Shown here: positions 6,698-15,000 of the stretch, in pieces
How positions within the stretch are numbered: position 1 is the first letter of the stretch
Layout of the letters: each line of letters begins with the position of its first letter
Source: CAYSNP01 sp964432485
Lineage (GTDB): Bacteria > Bacillota > Clostridia > Christensenellales > DTU072
Direction: 5' to 3'
DNA length: 17,899 nt
Assembly: GCA_964432485.1 (NCBI GenBank)
Contig: CAYSNP010000036.1
Coordinates: 1-17,899, forward strand
Notes under the pieces: generated by a model
Told to the model about the DNA's origin: nothing
Databases searched by the model: none
The model's input: the letters and a program-made list of their open reading frames with translations, nothing else
Position numbers and translations under genes: made by a program

Positions 6698-8020
6698 TTA
6701 TATAGCGTCTATCAAATTGTAAACATTATTCTTAATAAAGAGATTAAAATATATTCCTAAGGTGGTATGACTGACATTTTCGTATAAAAACACCCTTTCG
6801 CTATCCAAAGGCAGCCCTCTGGCGGCACTATACGACGATACAATTCCATCGCCCTCAAAGTTCTTTTCTATTTCTGTACTCCCATTGGAATTAATCCTAA
6901 ATACTGAAGCCGTTTCATTGCCGGAAGCTACAAAAAAATAAGTATTCACAGTATCCGTAACATGCACACGCTCACCGTTGGCATCTACATAAAGGCTATT
7001 ATAAAGGTCAGTCATATGTAAAACAGAGGGTTTTAGCCCGCCTTTAGAGTGTTGCGCCCATTCTTGCGCTTTGACATAATCTATAAGCTGCTGCAAAGAT
7101 GCAGGTTGCTCATTAATATATACACAAGATTCGCCCTCTGAGTAAGCAGGGTTGGCAAAATACTGCTCACTAGGAAAAAGCTGATAACCTACTGCGCTAT
7201 TTTTTACTAGAGGAAAGAGCAATGCATCAAATCCGCCTACAAAAGAAGCAAACATTGGAGGCAAAAGGTTCTTCATCAGGCCGGAGGAATCAATTACTAT
7301 TTGCGGAGCCATTACGCTACCGTAAAAAGGGGTGACAATGCTTATAAAAAGTTTCGTTTTATCTCGATTGGCCTGCGACCTGGCAAGATAATTTGATGCT
7401 ACCATTCCGCCCATACTGTGCCCTACAAATATCACTTTTTTATATTTTTTTTCTTTGATATACTGCTCTAATTGTTCTCCGGCAAGTTGCCCGTCCAGCC
7501 GCCAATCGAATTGAAACACGCTTACATCATACTTTTTGCCATACTTATTGCTCAGTTCGGTATACATTTCTTTATATGCGCCCAAAGTACCGTATTTTAG
7601 GTCGGAGCAAGTATCCATATTCGCTACCTTAACATGCGGACTAGTAGGTAAACCGTCTTCATTTATCATCATATTATCAATCAGTCCGCCTTCCTTACGC
7701 AAATTCATCAAAAGAGGCACCATAGTTTCTGACATAATTGCCATCATTTCTTTATTGTCAGTTACAAAACTCTGCCCTTCCTCCCCAAACATATCATACC
7801 AGCCAATCCTTCCGTCAAAAGGGTCCCAAACAGACTTTTCTATCGCATTGCCTTCTTCATCTTTAGCGGCAGTATCTATATAAGCGCTACCGATAATACC
7901 GGGCAAAATAATAATGGCTTGTCTTTTGACGGCATTGCACCCCGAAAAGATAAGCGCAGATGCAGCTAAGATAATGGTAATAATTAAAAGTAACGACAAT
8001 AATTTTACAGCTTTTTTCAT
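6698..8020 (-). CDS. LCAT-like lipase/acyltransferase lipoprotein
   Basis: A 440-residue exported protein. Residues 1-27 form a lipoprotein signal peptide ending in the lipobox FSG-C28, so the mature protein should be lipid-anchored outside the membrane. The body is an alpha/beta hydrolase of the lecithin:cholesterol acyltransferase type. PGIIGS at 40-45 supplies the oxyanion-region motif, DWRLD is at 172-176, the nucleophile elbow GHSMGG puts Ser at 202, GDG gives Asp391, and VSHTTLG gives His418. All three catalytic residues are therefore present in the expected order. The family cleaves or transfers acyl chains of phospholipids or other esters; the actual substrate is unknown. GGAG lies eight bases before the ATG. 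The gene diverges from the lipoprotein at 8289, and a small gene lies 114 bases downstream on the same strand. Confidence 0.85.
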   Translation of the reverse strand: MKKAVKLLSLLLIITIILAASALIFSGCNAVKRQAIIILPGIIGSAYIDTAAKDEEGNAIEKSVWDPFDGRIGWYDMFGEEGQSFVTDNKEMMAIMSETMVPLLMNLRKEGGLIDNMMINEDGLPTSPHVKVANMDTCSDLKYGTLGAYKEMYTELSNKYGKKYDVSVFQFDWRLDGQLAGEQLEQYIKEKKYKKVIFVGHSMGGMVASNYLARSQANRDKTKLFISIVTPFYGSVMAPQIVIDSSGLMKNLLPPMFASFVGGFDALLFPLVKNSAVGYQLFPSEQYFANPAYSEGESCVYINEQPASLQQLIDYVKAQEWAQHSKGGLKPSVLHMTDLYNSLYVDANGERVHVTDTVNTYFFVASGNETASVFRINSNGSTEIEKNFEGDGIVSSYSAARGLPLDSERVFLYENVSHTTLGIYFNLFIKNNVYNLIDAI

Positions 8021-8047
8021 ATTTTATTCTCCATATAACTTTTGTTA

Positions 8048-8096
8048 TAATATTTTACAGAAATTTCATGTAAAAATCAAGAGGTGTAAAATATTA
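8048..8096 (-). promoter_or_regulatory. Lipase promoter inside an 11-bp inverted repeat
   Basis: On the minus strand, TTGATT (8075-8080) and TAAAAT (8052-8057) are 17 bases apart, a good promoter for the lipase gene. The promoter is enclosed by a perfect inverted repeat, TAATATTTTAC (8048-8058) and GTAAAATATTA (8086-8096), 27 bases apart. One arm covers the -10 box and the other lies just upstream of the -35 box. A pair of half-sites for a regulator is a fair reading, though the arms are very AT-rich. Confidence 0.5.
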
Positions 8097-8138
8097 GTAA
8101 AAATCTCCAGAAGCGTTTTTCAATCAAATTTCTCACAA

Positions 8139-8166
8139 TTGCAAAATTTAATAAGTATGGTATAAT
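8139..8166 (+). promoter_or_regulatory. Promoter for the lipoprotein gene
   Basis: TTGCAA (8139-8144) and a perfect TATAAT (8161-8166) are 16 bases apart. The start point would be near 8173, giving a leader of about 115 bases before the ATG at 8289. Confidence 0.6.
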
Positions 8167-8222
8167 TAAATTAACAAATTTTACAGTTTATATTTGGTCT
8201 TAACCGAATATTCACTTAATGC

Positions 8223-8237
8223 TTATCCTAAGGATAA
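8223..8237. promoter_or_regulatory. Palindrome in the lipoprotein leader
   Basis: TTATCCT-A-AGGATAA is a perfect 7-bp inverted repeat with a one-base centre. It lies about 50 bases after the inferred transcription start, where it could act as a downstream operator. A single-base loop cannot form as an RNA hairpin without opening inner pairs, so a DNA site is more likely than an RNA one. Confidence 0.35.
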
Positions 8238-8288
8238 AATGCAAGAGGCGTATTTATCATAAAAACTAAAAAATAAGGAGCAAAAAGT

Positions 8289-9041
8289 ATGAAAAAAGCA
8301 AAATTGGCAGCAGTAATAGCAGTACTGCTTTTGGCTGTTCTGGCACTCTCAGCTTGTAATATCGGAGAGATTATTGGCGATATTTTTAGGCGATCTGTAG
8401 TGGATTATGAGTTTACCGAAGACGGTTTTGAAGAAATCGGCAAGTTTTATGAAGGCTTTTATACAAGAGATACCGATTATACCATTACATGGATGGGGAA
8501 AGGCGAGGGTGACGATATTGCAACAATCAAATGGAGCAGAATAAAGGTAGACGAAATCCTTCAATATTCAATATTTTATAGCAATAGCGCGGTAAGCTAT
8601 CGCCTACTAAAACTTAGTGAGGAAGAAGTTTATTCCATTGATGAAAAGAATAAGACTTATTCCGAAGGCATTACGCAAGAGCTAAGTTTTATTGAAAGTG
8701 CTGTTGAGATTTGTGCGGTTAAATTGACCAATGAAGACGAAACGCCAATTTGGGTTTTCTCAAAAAGCACTGACAATGTTACCGTAACAGATTTAGATGA
8801 AGCAGAATATGAGACAATGCAGTATGAATATGTTAGTGCCAATGAAGGAAGCAGTGATAAGTTAAAAATCAACTTTGATAAAAAGAGCTTCCTAGGTATC
8901 ATCCCTATTATTAGAAAAATAGAATATCAGTTTGACAATGATACCACTACTATTTATGTCAAAGATTTACCGAAGGGAAGCCCGGATCCGGCTGATTTTT
9001 ATGCCCCTACTGAAGAAACAGGCTATACGCTTGAGGATTAA
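8289..9041 (+). CDS. Putative lipoprotein of unknown function
   Basis: A 250-residue protein with a clear lipoprotein signal peptide: two Lys near the start, a hydrophobic core at 5-20, and the lipobox LSA-C23. The mature part is acidic and beta-rich in appearance, with no membrane segment and no enzyme motif I recognise. The C-terminal part from about 190 alternates short hydrophobic strands (FLGIIPIIRKIEYQF, then TTTIYVKDLP), as in lipoproteins that fold into a beta-sandwich. The start is supported by AAGGAG eight bases upstream. Its own promoter lies at 8139-8166, and a 15-bp hairpin follows the stop by eight bases, so it is a single-gene unit. It diverges from the lipase-type lipoprotein, but nothing shows that they act together. 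Confidence 0.85.
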   Translation: MKKAKLAAVIAVLLLAVLALSACNIGEIIGDIFRRSVVDYEFTEDGFEEIGKFYEGFYTRDTDYTITWMGKGEGDDIATIKWSRIKVDEILQYSIFYSNSAVSYRLLKLSEEEVYSIDEKNKTYSEGITQELSFIESAVEICAVKLTNEDETPIWVFSKSTDNVTVTDLDEAEYETMQYEYVSANEGSSDKLKINFDKKSFLGIIPIIRKIEYQFDNDTTTIYVKDLPKGSPDPADFYAPTEETGYTLED

Positions 9042-9049
9042 GGAAAATT

Positions 9050-9082
9050 GATAGCAAGCGGCAAAGCTTGCCGCTTGCTATC
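9050..9082 (+). terminator. 15-bp perfect hairpin after the lipoprotein gene
   Basis: GATAGCAAGCGGCAA (9050-9064) and its exact complement (9068-9082) flank a three-base loop, beginning eight bases after the stop codon. The stem is strong enough to end transcription or protect the mRNA 3' end. The following bases (TCTAAATAAG) are not T-rich, so it is not a standard intrinsic terminator. Confidence 0.6.
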
Positions 9083-9263
9083 TCTAAATAAGCGAAACAA
9101 TACAGGGCTTACGGTAACACAGCTTGAATGAAAATAAACAGAGCAGAGAGCAAGCCTCTGCAAACAAGGGGCAGGGCTCTGGGGTCTAGGTTGCTTCGCC
9201 ACATTTTGTGTCTCGCAAAGACTGGATTGCTTCACTCATGTTCGCAATGACGGATTTGAGGTC
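9083..9263. repeat. Degenerate interspersed repeat, two copies
   Basis: This 180-base gap has no credible gene. At 9189-9224 and 9224-9253 are two related units of the form GG(T/A)TTGCTTC(G/A)C...TCGCAA(A/T)GAC. In the second, ATTGC (9226-9230) and GCAAT (9244-9248) are complementary. Units with GATTGCTTC...CGCAATGAC occur as dispersed palindromic repeats in many bacterial genomes (recalled, not searched). A small hairpin, GCAGAG-CTCTGC, lies at 9143-9161. The stretch is richer in G+C than its surroundings. Confidence 0.5.
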
Positions 9264-9292
9264 TTGAATTATTTGCTAAGATATAGTAATAT
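9264..9292 (+). promoter_or_regulatory. Promoter for the GH76 operon
   Basis: TTGAAT (9264-9269) and TAATAT (9287-9292) are 17 bases apart. The ribosome site AAGGA at 9301-9305 lies eight bases before the ATG at 9314, so the leader is about 15 bases. Confidence 0.5.
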
Positions 9293-9313
9293 ACAGCTAT
9301 AAGGATATAGCTG

Positions 9314-10420
9314 ATGTTTAATAAATTAAAGATACTAGTAGTTATTCTTTTATTGGCTGCTTTTTGTGCTTTTCTTTTTGCTTATGGACAAGAGTACAAC
9401 AAAGAAAATACCGACCAAATGGTAGCAGAGGTTACCGAAAACTTTATAAATATTTTTTGGGATGCTAAAAAGAACTATTTTTACCATAACAATACCCAAA
9501 TGCTGGACTTGAAACATTTTTCCGGTCCGCTGTTAGGATTATATACAGATTTTTGGCTGGAAGCACAAAATTGGGAAACAGTTATGGATATTTATGAGCG
9601 TCAAGGTACAGATTTTTATAGGGATATGATTGACAAAGTTTATGACGGATTTATATATTTTTACCCTGACTTTACCAAGAATATGTATTATGACGATATA
9701 GGCTGGTGGGCAATGGGCTGTACCAGAGCGTATGCAACTTGCGGCAATATCCGCTATCTTAATGATGCAAAAACAATGTTTGACTATATTTATACTGCTT
9801 GGAGCGAGGATATTGGCGGCGGCCTTTTTTGGAACACCAATAGAACTGAAAAAAATGTTTGCACCAACTGTCCTGCCGCTACCACAGCGGCAAGGCTCTC
9901 AGTATTATTAAACGACCAAAGTTATTTGCAAAAAGCGGTTGAAATATTTAATTGGGTTAACGATAATTTATATGATGCACAAACGGGTAGACTAAATGAC
10001 ACTAAGCGTCTTGACGGCTCTATTTCGCAGGGGCAATATAGCTACAACTATGGCACTTTTGCAGGGGCGGCTTACGAGCTATACGCTACTACAGCAGATA
10101 AAAGTTATCTTGAGTATGTTACTAAGCCCCTTGACTACCTATTAGCAACTAAAGCAACAGAGGGCATTTTGCATTCTGAAGGGGACGGAGATGGCTCTGC
10201 CTTTAGAACAATATATTTGCGCACTCTTAATAGGGCTAAGGCACTTAAGAGCGAATATCAAGAAATAATCAATATAAATGCGCTTGCTACCTATAACAAT
10301 CGTAGAGAAAGCGATAAGCTAAACGGGCACGACTGGACAAAACCGCCTGCTGAAAATGAGATTATTATGAGCACTTTGGTAGCAACAAGTGTAAGTTTAA
10401 TGCAATTTTATGTAGTATGA
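9314..10420 (+). CDS. Exported glycoside hydrolase, family GH76 (alpha-1,6-mannanase-like)
   Basis: A 368-residue protein with an N-terminal hydrophobic stretch (about 6-24) that is a signal peptide or membrane anchor. The rest has the (alpha/alpha)6-barrel pattern of GH76. The signature YYDDIGWWAMG at 125-135 provides the adjacent aspartates D127 and D128, which match the catalytic Asp-Asp pair of this family. GGGLFWN (168-174) followed by CPAATTAARL, and later YNYGTFAGAAYELY, are further typical segments. GH76 enzymes cleave the alpha-1,6-mannose backbone found in fungal mannan and some bacterial glycans; which of these is the substrate cannot be told. The ribosome site is AAGGA at 9301-9305. 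The stop codon overlaps the start of the next gene in ATGA, so the two are translationally coupled. Confidence 0.88.
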   Translation: MFNKLKILVVILLLAAFCAFLFAYGQEYNKENTDQMVAEVTENFINIFWDAKKNYFYHNNTQMLDLKHFSGPLLGLYTDFWLEAQNWETVMDIYERQGTDFYRDMIDKVYDGFIYFYPDFTKNMYYDDIGWWAMGCTRAYATCGNIRYLNDAKTMFDYIYTAWSEDIGGGLFWNTNRTEKNVCTNCPAATTAARLSVLLNDQSYLQKAVEIFNWVNDNLYDAQTGRLNDTKRLDGSISQGQYSYNYGTFAGAAYELYATTADKSYLEYVTKPLDYLLATKATEGILHSEGDGDGSAFRTIYLRTLNRAKALKSEYQEIININALATYNNRRESDKLNGHDWTKPPAENEIIMSTLVATSVSLMQFYVV

Positions 10421-10719
10421 AAGATATAAGAATCACCGTAATGAAGCAGACTATTTATCAAGATTTAATTGATAAATATGAAAATCCCATTGAGCATGCC
10501 TGCAATATCAAAACAGGGCAAGTTTTTGTTGCTAAAGACGGACAAAAGCCACAAGGCTTTTGCGATAGCGCTTGGGATACAATATCACCTTTTGTAAAAG
10601 TATTAGCAAATGGTGGAGGTGATTTTTATCAAGGCTGGATGAAAAACAAACATTCTGCTATGCTATCTTGCAACGATGGCTTTCGTCCTGCAACCTTCTT
10701 GATAGAAGCGTTAGATTGA
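10417..10719 (+). CDS. TIGR04076 family protein
   Basis: A 100-residue soluble protein whose pattern fits the TIGR04076 family of unknown function: an opening strand (IRITVMKQT), C29 in a short loop, a strand with GQVFVAKDG, the block PQGFCDSAWDTI containing C49, GGGDFYQGW, and finally LSCNDGFRPATF with C85. The three cysteines at 29, 49 and 85 could bind metal or form a redox site, but this is not established. The start overlaps the stop of the GH76 gene (ATGA), so the two are translated together. The pairing of a secreted glycosidase with a cytoplasmic protein of this family has no obvious explanation. A separate promoter begins ten bases after its stop. Confidence 0.85.
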   Translation: MKDIRITVMKQTIYQDLIDKYENPIEHACNIKTGQVFVAKDGQKPQGFCDSAWDTISPFVKVLANGGGDFYQGWMKNKHSAMLSCNDGFRPATFLIEALD

Positions 10720-10728
10720 GCAGCTTTC

Positions 10729-10756
10729 TTGATTTTTTAAGATTATTTTATATAAT
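10729..10756 (+). promoter_or_regulatory. Promoter for the Fic fusion gene
   Basis: TTGATT (10729-10734) and TATAAT (10751-10756) are 16 bases apart. The leader of about 24 bases has a modest AAGG site eight bases before the ATG at 10787. Confidence 0.6.
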
Positions 10757-10786
10757 ATTTATGAAAATAGTATTTAAGGCAATATA

Positions 10787-11647
10787 ATGAGCAAGTTATC
10801 AATTCGGTTTTTTGAAGATAAAGAAGTACGCGCTATTTGGGATAAAGAAAACGCCAAATGGTATTTCAATATTGTCGATATTTGTGCTGTGCTTACAGAT
10901 AGTAAAGACCCTAACGCATATTGGCGATGGTTAAAACGAAAACTTTTAAAGGAAAAAAATCAAATCGTGAGTACCGCTCACGCTTTCAAATTCCTTGCAA
11001 CTGACGGAAAAATGCGATTAATGGATGCGGTAGATAGCGAAGGTATTATAAAGCTTGCTACTGAGATACCTAGTAAAAAATCTATAAAATTCCTTGAGTG
11101 GTTTACTTATAGCAATAATACTATTGACGGACAAAGCAAACAAAAAGCATATACGCTTTTTGAAAGCAATCTTATAAACGAAGTAGATATCGGTACGGTT
11201 AAGGGATTACAGCAAATACATGCATATTTGTTTGGGGGATTATATGACTTTGCCGGACAAATTAGAACAGTTAATATCTTTAAAGGCAATTCTGCATTTG
11301 CATCGGCAAAATATCTTAAAGATAATTTGAAAACCACAGAGCAAATGCCCGAGTATACCTTTGATGAAATAATAAATAAATATATAGAAATGAATCTAGC
11401 TCATCCATTTAAGGAAGGCAACGGTAGAAGTACCAGAATTTGGCTTGACTTAATCTTAAAAAAGCGGTTACAAAAGTGCGTTGATTGGAGCAAGATTAAC
11501 AAAAGTGATTACCTTACTGCAATGAAGCAAAGCATAACAGATAGCTTTATGATAAAAGAGCTTATCAAGGGCTCATTAACAGATAAAATCAATGATCGTG
11601 AAATATATATAAAAGGTATAGACTACTCCTATTATTATGAGGAATAA
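10787..11647 (+). CDS. BRO/antirepressor-like domain fused to a Fic domain
   Basis: A 286-residue protein in two parts. Residues 5-105 resemble the BRO-N/phage antirepressor/DinD type of DNA-binding domain: an opening strand pair with RAIWDKENAKWYFNIVDICAVL, a WRWLKRKL helix, and a closing SIKFLEWF helix. Residues about 118-270 form a Fic domain, with the active-site motif HPFKEGNGR at 206-214 (H206 and the nucleotide-binding loop) and the preceding flap region GQIRTVNIFKGNSAF. Fic enzymes usually transfer AMP or another phosphate-linked group to protein hydroxyls; many are toxins or stress regulators. The acidic position is Glu210 rather than the commoner Asp. I see no SxxxE(G/N)-type inhibitory helix and no antitoxin gene beside it. 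The N-terminal domain may bring DNA binding or autorepression, by inference. Confidence 0.85.
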   Translation: MSKLSIRFFEDKEVRAIWDKENAKWYFNIVDICAVLTDSKDPNAYWRWLKRKLLKEKNQIVSTAHAFKFLATDGKMRLMDAVDSEGIIKLATEIPSKKSIKFLEWFTYSNNTIDGQSKQKAYTLFESNLINEVDIGTVKGLQQIHAYLFGGLYDFAGQIRTVNIFKGNSAFASAKYLKDNLKTTEQMPEYTFDEIINKYIEMNLAHPFKEGNGRSTRIWLDLILKKRLQKCVDWSKINKSDYLTAMKQSITDSFMIKELIKGSLTDKINDREIYIKGIDYSYYYEE

Positions 11648-11880
11648 CGGGCTAGCAATAGCTTTCAAGGCCAATCCTCACAGCAAAGCAACAGCATTTT
11701 TTGTCTTTTGACAGTTTGATTCCTTTCTTTTCAAAAAGAGAAAGGAAAATTTTTATACACACTATTTCCATTTAGAATAAACAATACAATTTCTTTAAGA
11801 AATAATAAAATTAAGAAAAACCGATAAGGGATAGCTAAAGATTAAGACGAACATATAAAAGCACGAAAAATATTTGGGTA
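11648..11880. terminator. Intergenic stretch with a terminator-like hairpin
   Basis: No gene is visible here. TTCCTTTCT (11720-11728) pairs with AGAAAGGAA (11739-11747), and the right arm is followed by AATTTTT (to 11754): a plausible plus-strand terminator for the Fic gene, about 70 bases after its stop. The rest is AT-rich DNA in which I see nothing else. Confidence 0.55.
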
Positions 11881-11909
11881 TTGCCATTTATTGTCTACTA
11901 TTGTATAAT
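11881..11909 (+). promoter_or_regulatory. Strong promoter for the giant surface protein
   Basis: TTGCCA (11881-11886) and a perfect TATAAT (11904-11909) are 17 bases apart. Transcription should start at about 11916, giving a leader of roughly 95 bases. Confidence 0.75.
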
Positions 11910-11915
11910 GCTATT

Positions 11916-11969
11916 ATTGATAAGTATTGGGTGAGGTTTATTTTTTATTTTTTTCGCCTGCTTATCAAT
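11916..11969 (+). promoter_or_regulatory. 5'-end stem-loop in the giant gene's leader
   Basis: ATTGATAAG (11916-11924) pairs perfectly with CTTATCAAT (11961-11969), and one G-U and one A-U pair can extend the stem to 11. The left arm begins where the promoter predicts the first transcribed base, so the mRNA would begin inside a stem. The loop holds two T-runs. The ribosome site AAAAGGAGA at 11992-12000 stays free. Such 5' stems are known to protect long mRNAs from decay; a role as attenuator is less likely because the loop T-run comes before the stem closes. Confidence 0.5.
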
Positions 11970-12009
11970 TAAAAATACTCAAAACTTTAACAAAAGGAGA
12001 GTACCGCAA

Positions 12010-15000
12010 ATGAAGAAAAATAATAAAACAGCAGGAAGATTAATACTTATTCTAATAATAATTCTTTTAATAACTACACTTATATCAACACATATCCATA
12101 TAGATTTTTCGGTCAACTTTGAAGTTGATGACGAAGTAGCTTATATTGTACCAACAAAAGGAGGGGAAACTATAACATTGCCTGATGACCCCCCAAAAGT
12201 AGGTTATAGTTTTGACGGTTGGTTTTTTGATAAAGATACTTGGGAAAATCAAGTTACTAATAATTCATTTTTGCAAACTATATTAAAAGAAAATGTTTCA
12301 GTTTACGCTAAATGGGTAATTAACAGCTATACCATTACTGTCAATAAAAATATGGATTCTGCCGGAACAGTAATAGGTGAAGGCAGTAAAGAATATAACA
12401 GTAGCGTAACTCTGGTTGCCGAAACTAATACAGGCTACATTTGGGTTGGCTGGTTTGACGGTGAGGCCAAAGTTAGCGCAGATAAAAGCTATACCTTTAC
12501 TATGCCGGCGGAAAATAAGGCTCTTGAAGCAAGGTGGGCGGCAAAAGCTTACAATATCACCTACGAGCTAAACGGTGGCATCAATAATGAGCTCAACCCT
12601 GCAACATATACTCCGGAAGATACCTTTGCACTCTTGCCCGCAACAAAGCAAGGATATAGCTTTTTAGGTTGGTATATCTATCTAAATAATGAAGACCGCA
12701 CTCCTATCTCAGAAATAGAAGCAGGTTGGACCGGGGATATTACAATATATGCAGAATGGGGAATTAATAATTATCTTGTAACCTTAAATATGAACAAAGA
12801 TAATGCCGGCACAGTATCCGGAGGCGGAGAAAAAGAGTATAACAGCAGTGTAACTATAACAGCTACGACCAATGAAGAAGTATATATTTGGATTGGTTGG
12901 TTTGACGGCGACACTAAAGTTTGTAATGATGAAAGCTATACCTTTGATATGCCCGCAGAAGATAAGGTTTATGAAGCAAGGTGGACAGCAAGGGCTTATA
13001 ACATTACATACGAACTGTACGGTGGCGAAAACAATGAGGGCAATCCCGCAACATATACGGTAGAAGATGTGCTAACACTCTTAGCCCCAACAAAAGAAGG
13101 GCACAACTTTTTAGGTTGGTATATCCGCCTTGGGCAAGAAGCAGCGCTTCCAATACCAGAAATAGGAGACATTACAGTATTTGCGGAGTGGGCACCCAAA
13201 AGCTATCTTGTAACTTTAAGTAAAAATGTAAATGCCGAAGATATGTTATATGATGCAGGCACTGTATCAGGGGGCGGAATAAAAGTGTATAACAGCAGCG
13301 TAACTATAACCGCTACGACCTATGGAGAAGAGTATACTTGGATTGGTTGGTTTGACGGTGACACTAAAGTTTGCGATAACGAGGTCTATACCTTTAATAT
13401 GCCTGCTACTGATAAAGCTTATGAGGCAAGGTGGGCGGCAACAGTCTATAATATCATTTACCAGCTGGACGGTGGCGAAAACAATGAGGGCAATCCGCTA
13501 ACATATACGGTAGAAAGCGAGGATATCCTACTCCTTGCTCCAACAAAAGAGGGGCATGACTTTTTATATTGGTATCTATATTATGGGTCAGGAGGCGAAA
13601 TTGTAACTACAGAAATAATTCTAGAGCACGGTTGGGCATGGGATATTACAATATTTGCTAAATGGAAGATAAACAGCTATCTTGTAACTTTAAGCTCAAA
13701 CAATGATTATGCAGGCGGTGTGGTAGGCGGCGGAGAAAAAGTGTATAACAGCAGTGTAACTATTTACGCTTACCCTGAAGAAGGCTATACCTTTATAGGC
13801 TGGTTTGACGGCGAGATTAAAGTTTGCGACGATGAAGCCTATACCTTTAATATGCCCGCAGAAAATAAAGTTTATGAGGCAAGGTGGACAGCAACAATTC
13901 TTATTATCACCTATGATTTGTTTGGCGGCATAAACCATATAGACAATCCGCAAACATGTACGGTAGAAGAATCTTTTGTACTGCAGCCTCCAACAAGAGA
14001 AGGTTATAACTTTGTGCGCTGGTATTTAGATGTAGGATGGGGAGCGGGGATTCCGGTTACAGAAGGACAGGAATTGAGTTTTACAAGAGATATAAGAATA
14101 TATGCAGAATGGAGCCCAATTTCTTATGATATTACATACAACTTGAATGGCGGCTACAATCACATAAATAATCCTGCAAAATATACAATAGAAGATGCCT
14201 TTATTCTACAAGATCCGGAAAAAGAAGGATACGATTTTGTGGGATGGTATAAAGATGAAGATTTTGAAATAGAGTTTCTCGGGATAGAGCTAGGCTCAAT
14301 GGGAGATATCGCAGTATATGCGGAATGGACTCCTACAATTTATACAATTACTTATGAGCTATATGGTGGCGAAAATAATGAGGGAAATCCAGATACATAT
14401 ACAGTAGAGGGCACTGATATTATATTGCTACCTCCATCAAAAGAGGGATATGACTTTGTGTATTGGTATTTTTATTTGGGGCAAGGAGCCGACTATATAA
14501 TAGAAATAATTAATTTGGAAGAGGAACTATGGACATCGGATTTAACTATACATGCCAAATGGAGCCCGATCGCTTATAACATTACTTATAACTTGAACGG
14601 TGGATACAATCATATAAATAACCCTGCAAAATATACAATAGAAGATGCCTTCACCCTGCAAGACCCGCAAAAAGAAGGGTATACCTTTGCAGGATGGTAT
14701 AAAGATGCAGATTTTGCAGTAGAGTTTCTTGGGATAGAAGCAGGAACAATGGGAGATATCGTAGTATATGCGGAATGGACTATTAATAAATACACAATCC
14801 TCTTTGTAACCAATGGCGGCAGCCCGGTAGATAGTATAACTCAAGATTACAACTCTGTTGTTATAAAGCCTGCAGACCCAACAAAGGAGGGATATACATT
14901 TGATGATTGGTATACCGATAATATAACATTTAGCAATGTATATACATTTAGCACAATGCCTTTGGATGGGATTACATTGTATGCCAATTGGATTATTAAT

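Noticed and set aside
7914..8165. 83-codon open frame opposite the lipase start
   Set aside because: It overlaps the lipase signal peptide and promoter on the other strand and has no start signals.
9038..9235. 65-codon open frame on the minus strand
   Set aside because: It runs through the hairpin and dispersed repeat, has no ribosome site, and its composition is that of non-coding sequence read by chance.
10787..11647. Two-gene toxin-antitoxin locus
   Set aside because: No second small gene with its own start lies next to the Fic gene; the preceding TIGR04076 gene is coupled to the glycosidase instead.
11916..11969. Riboswitch in the giant gene's leader
   Set aside because: Only one simple stem with a T-rich loop is visible; there is no conserved aptamer core or competing terminator.
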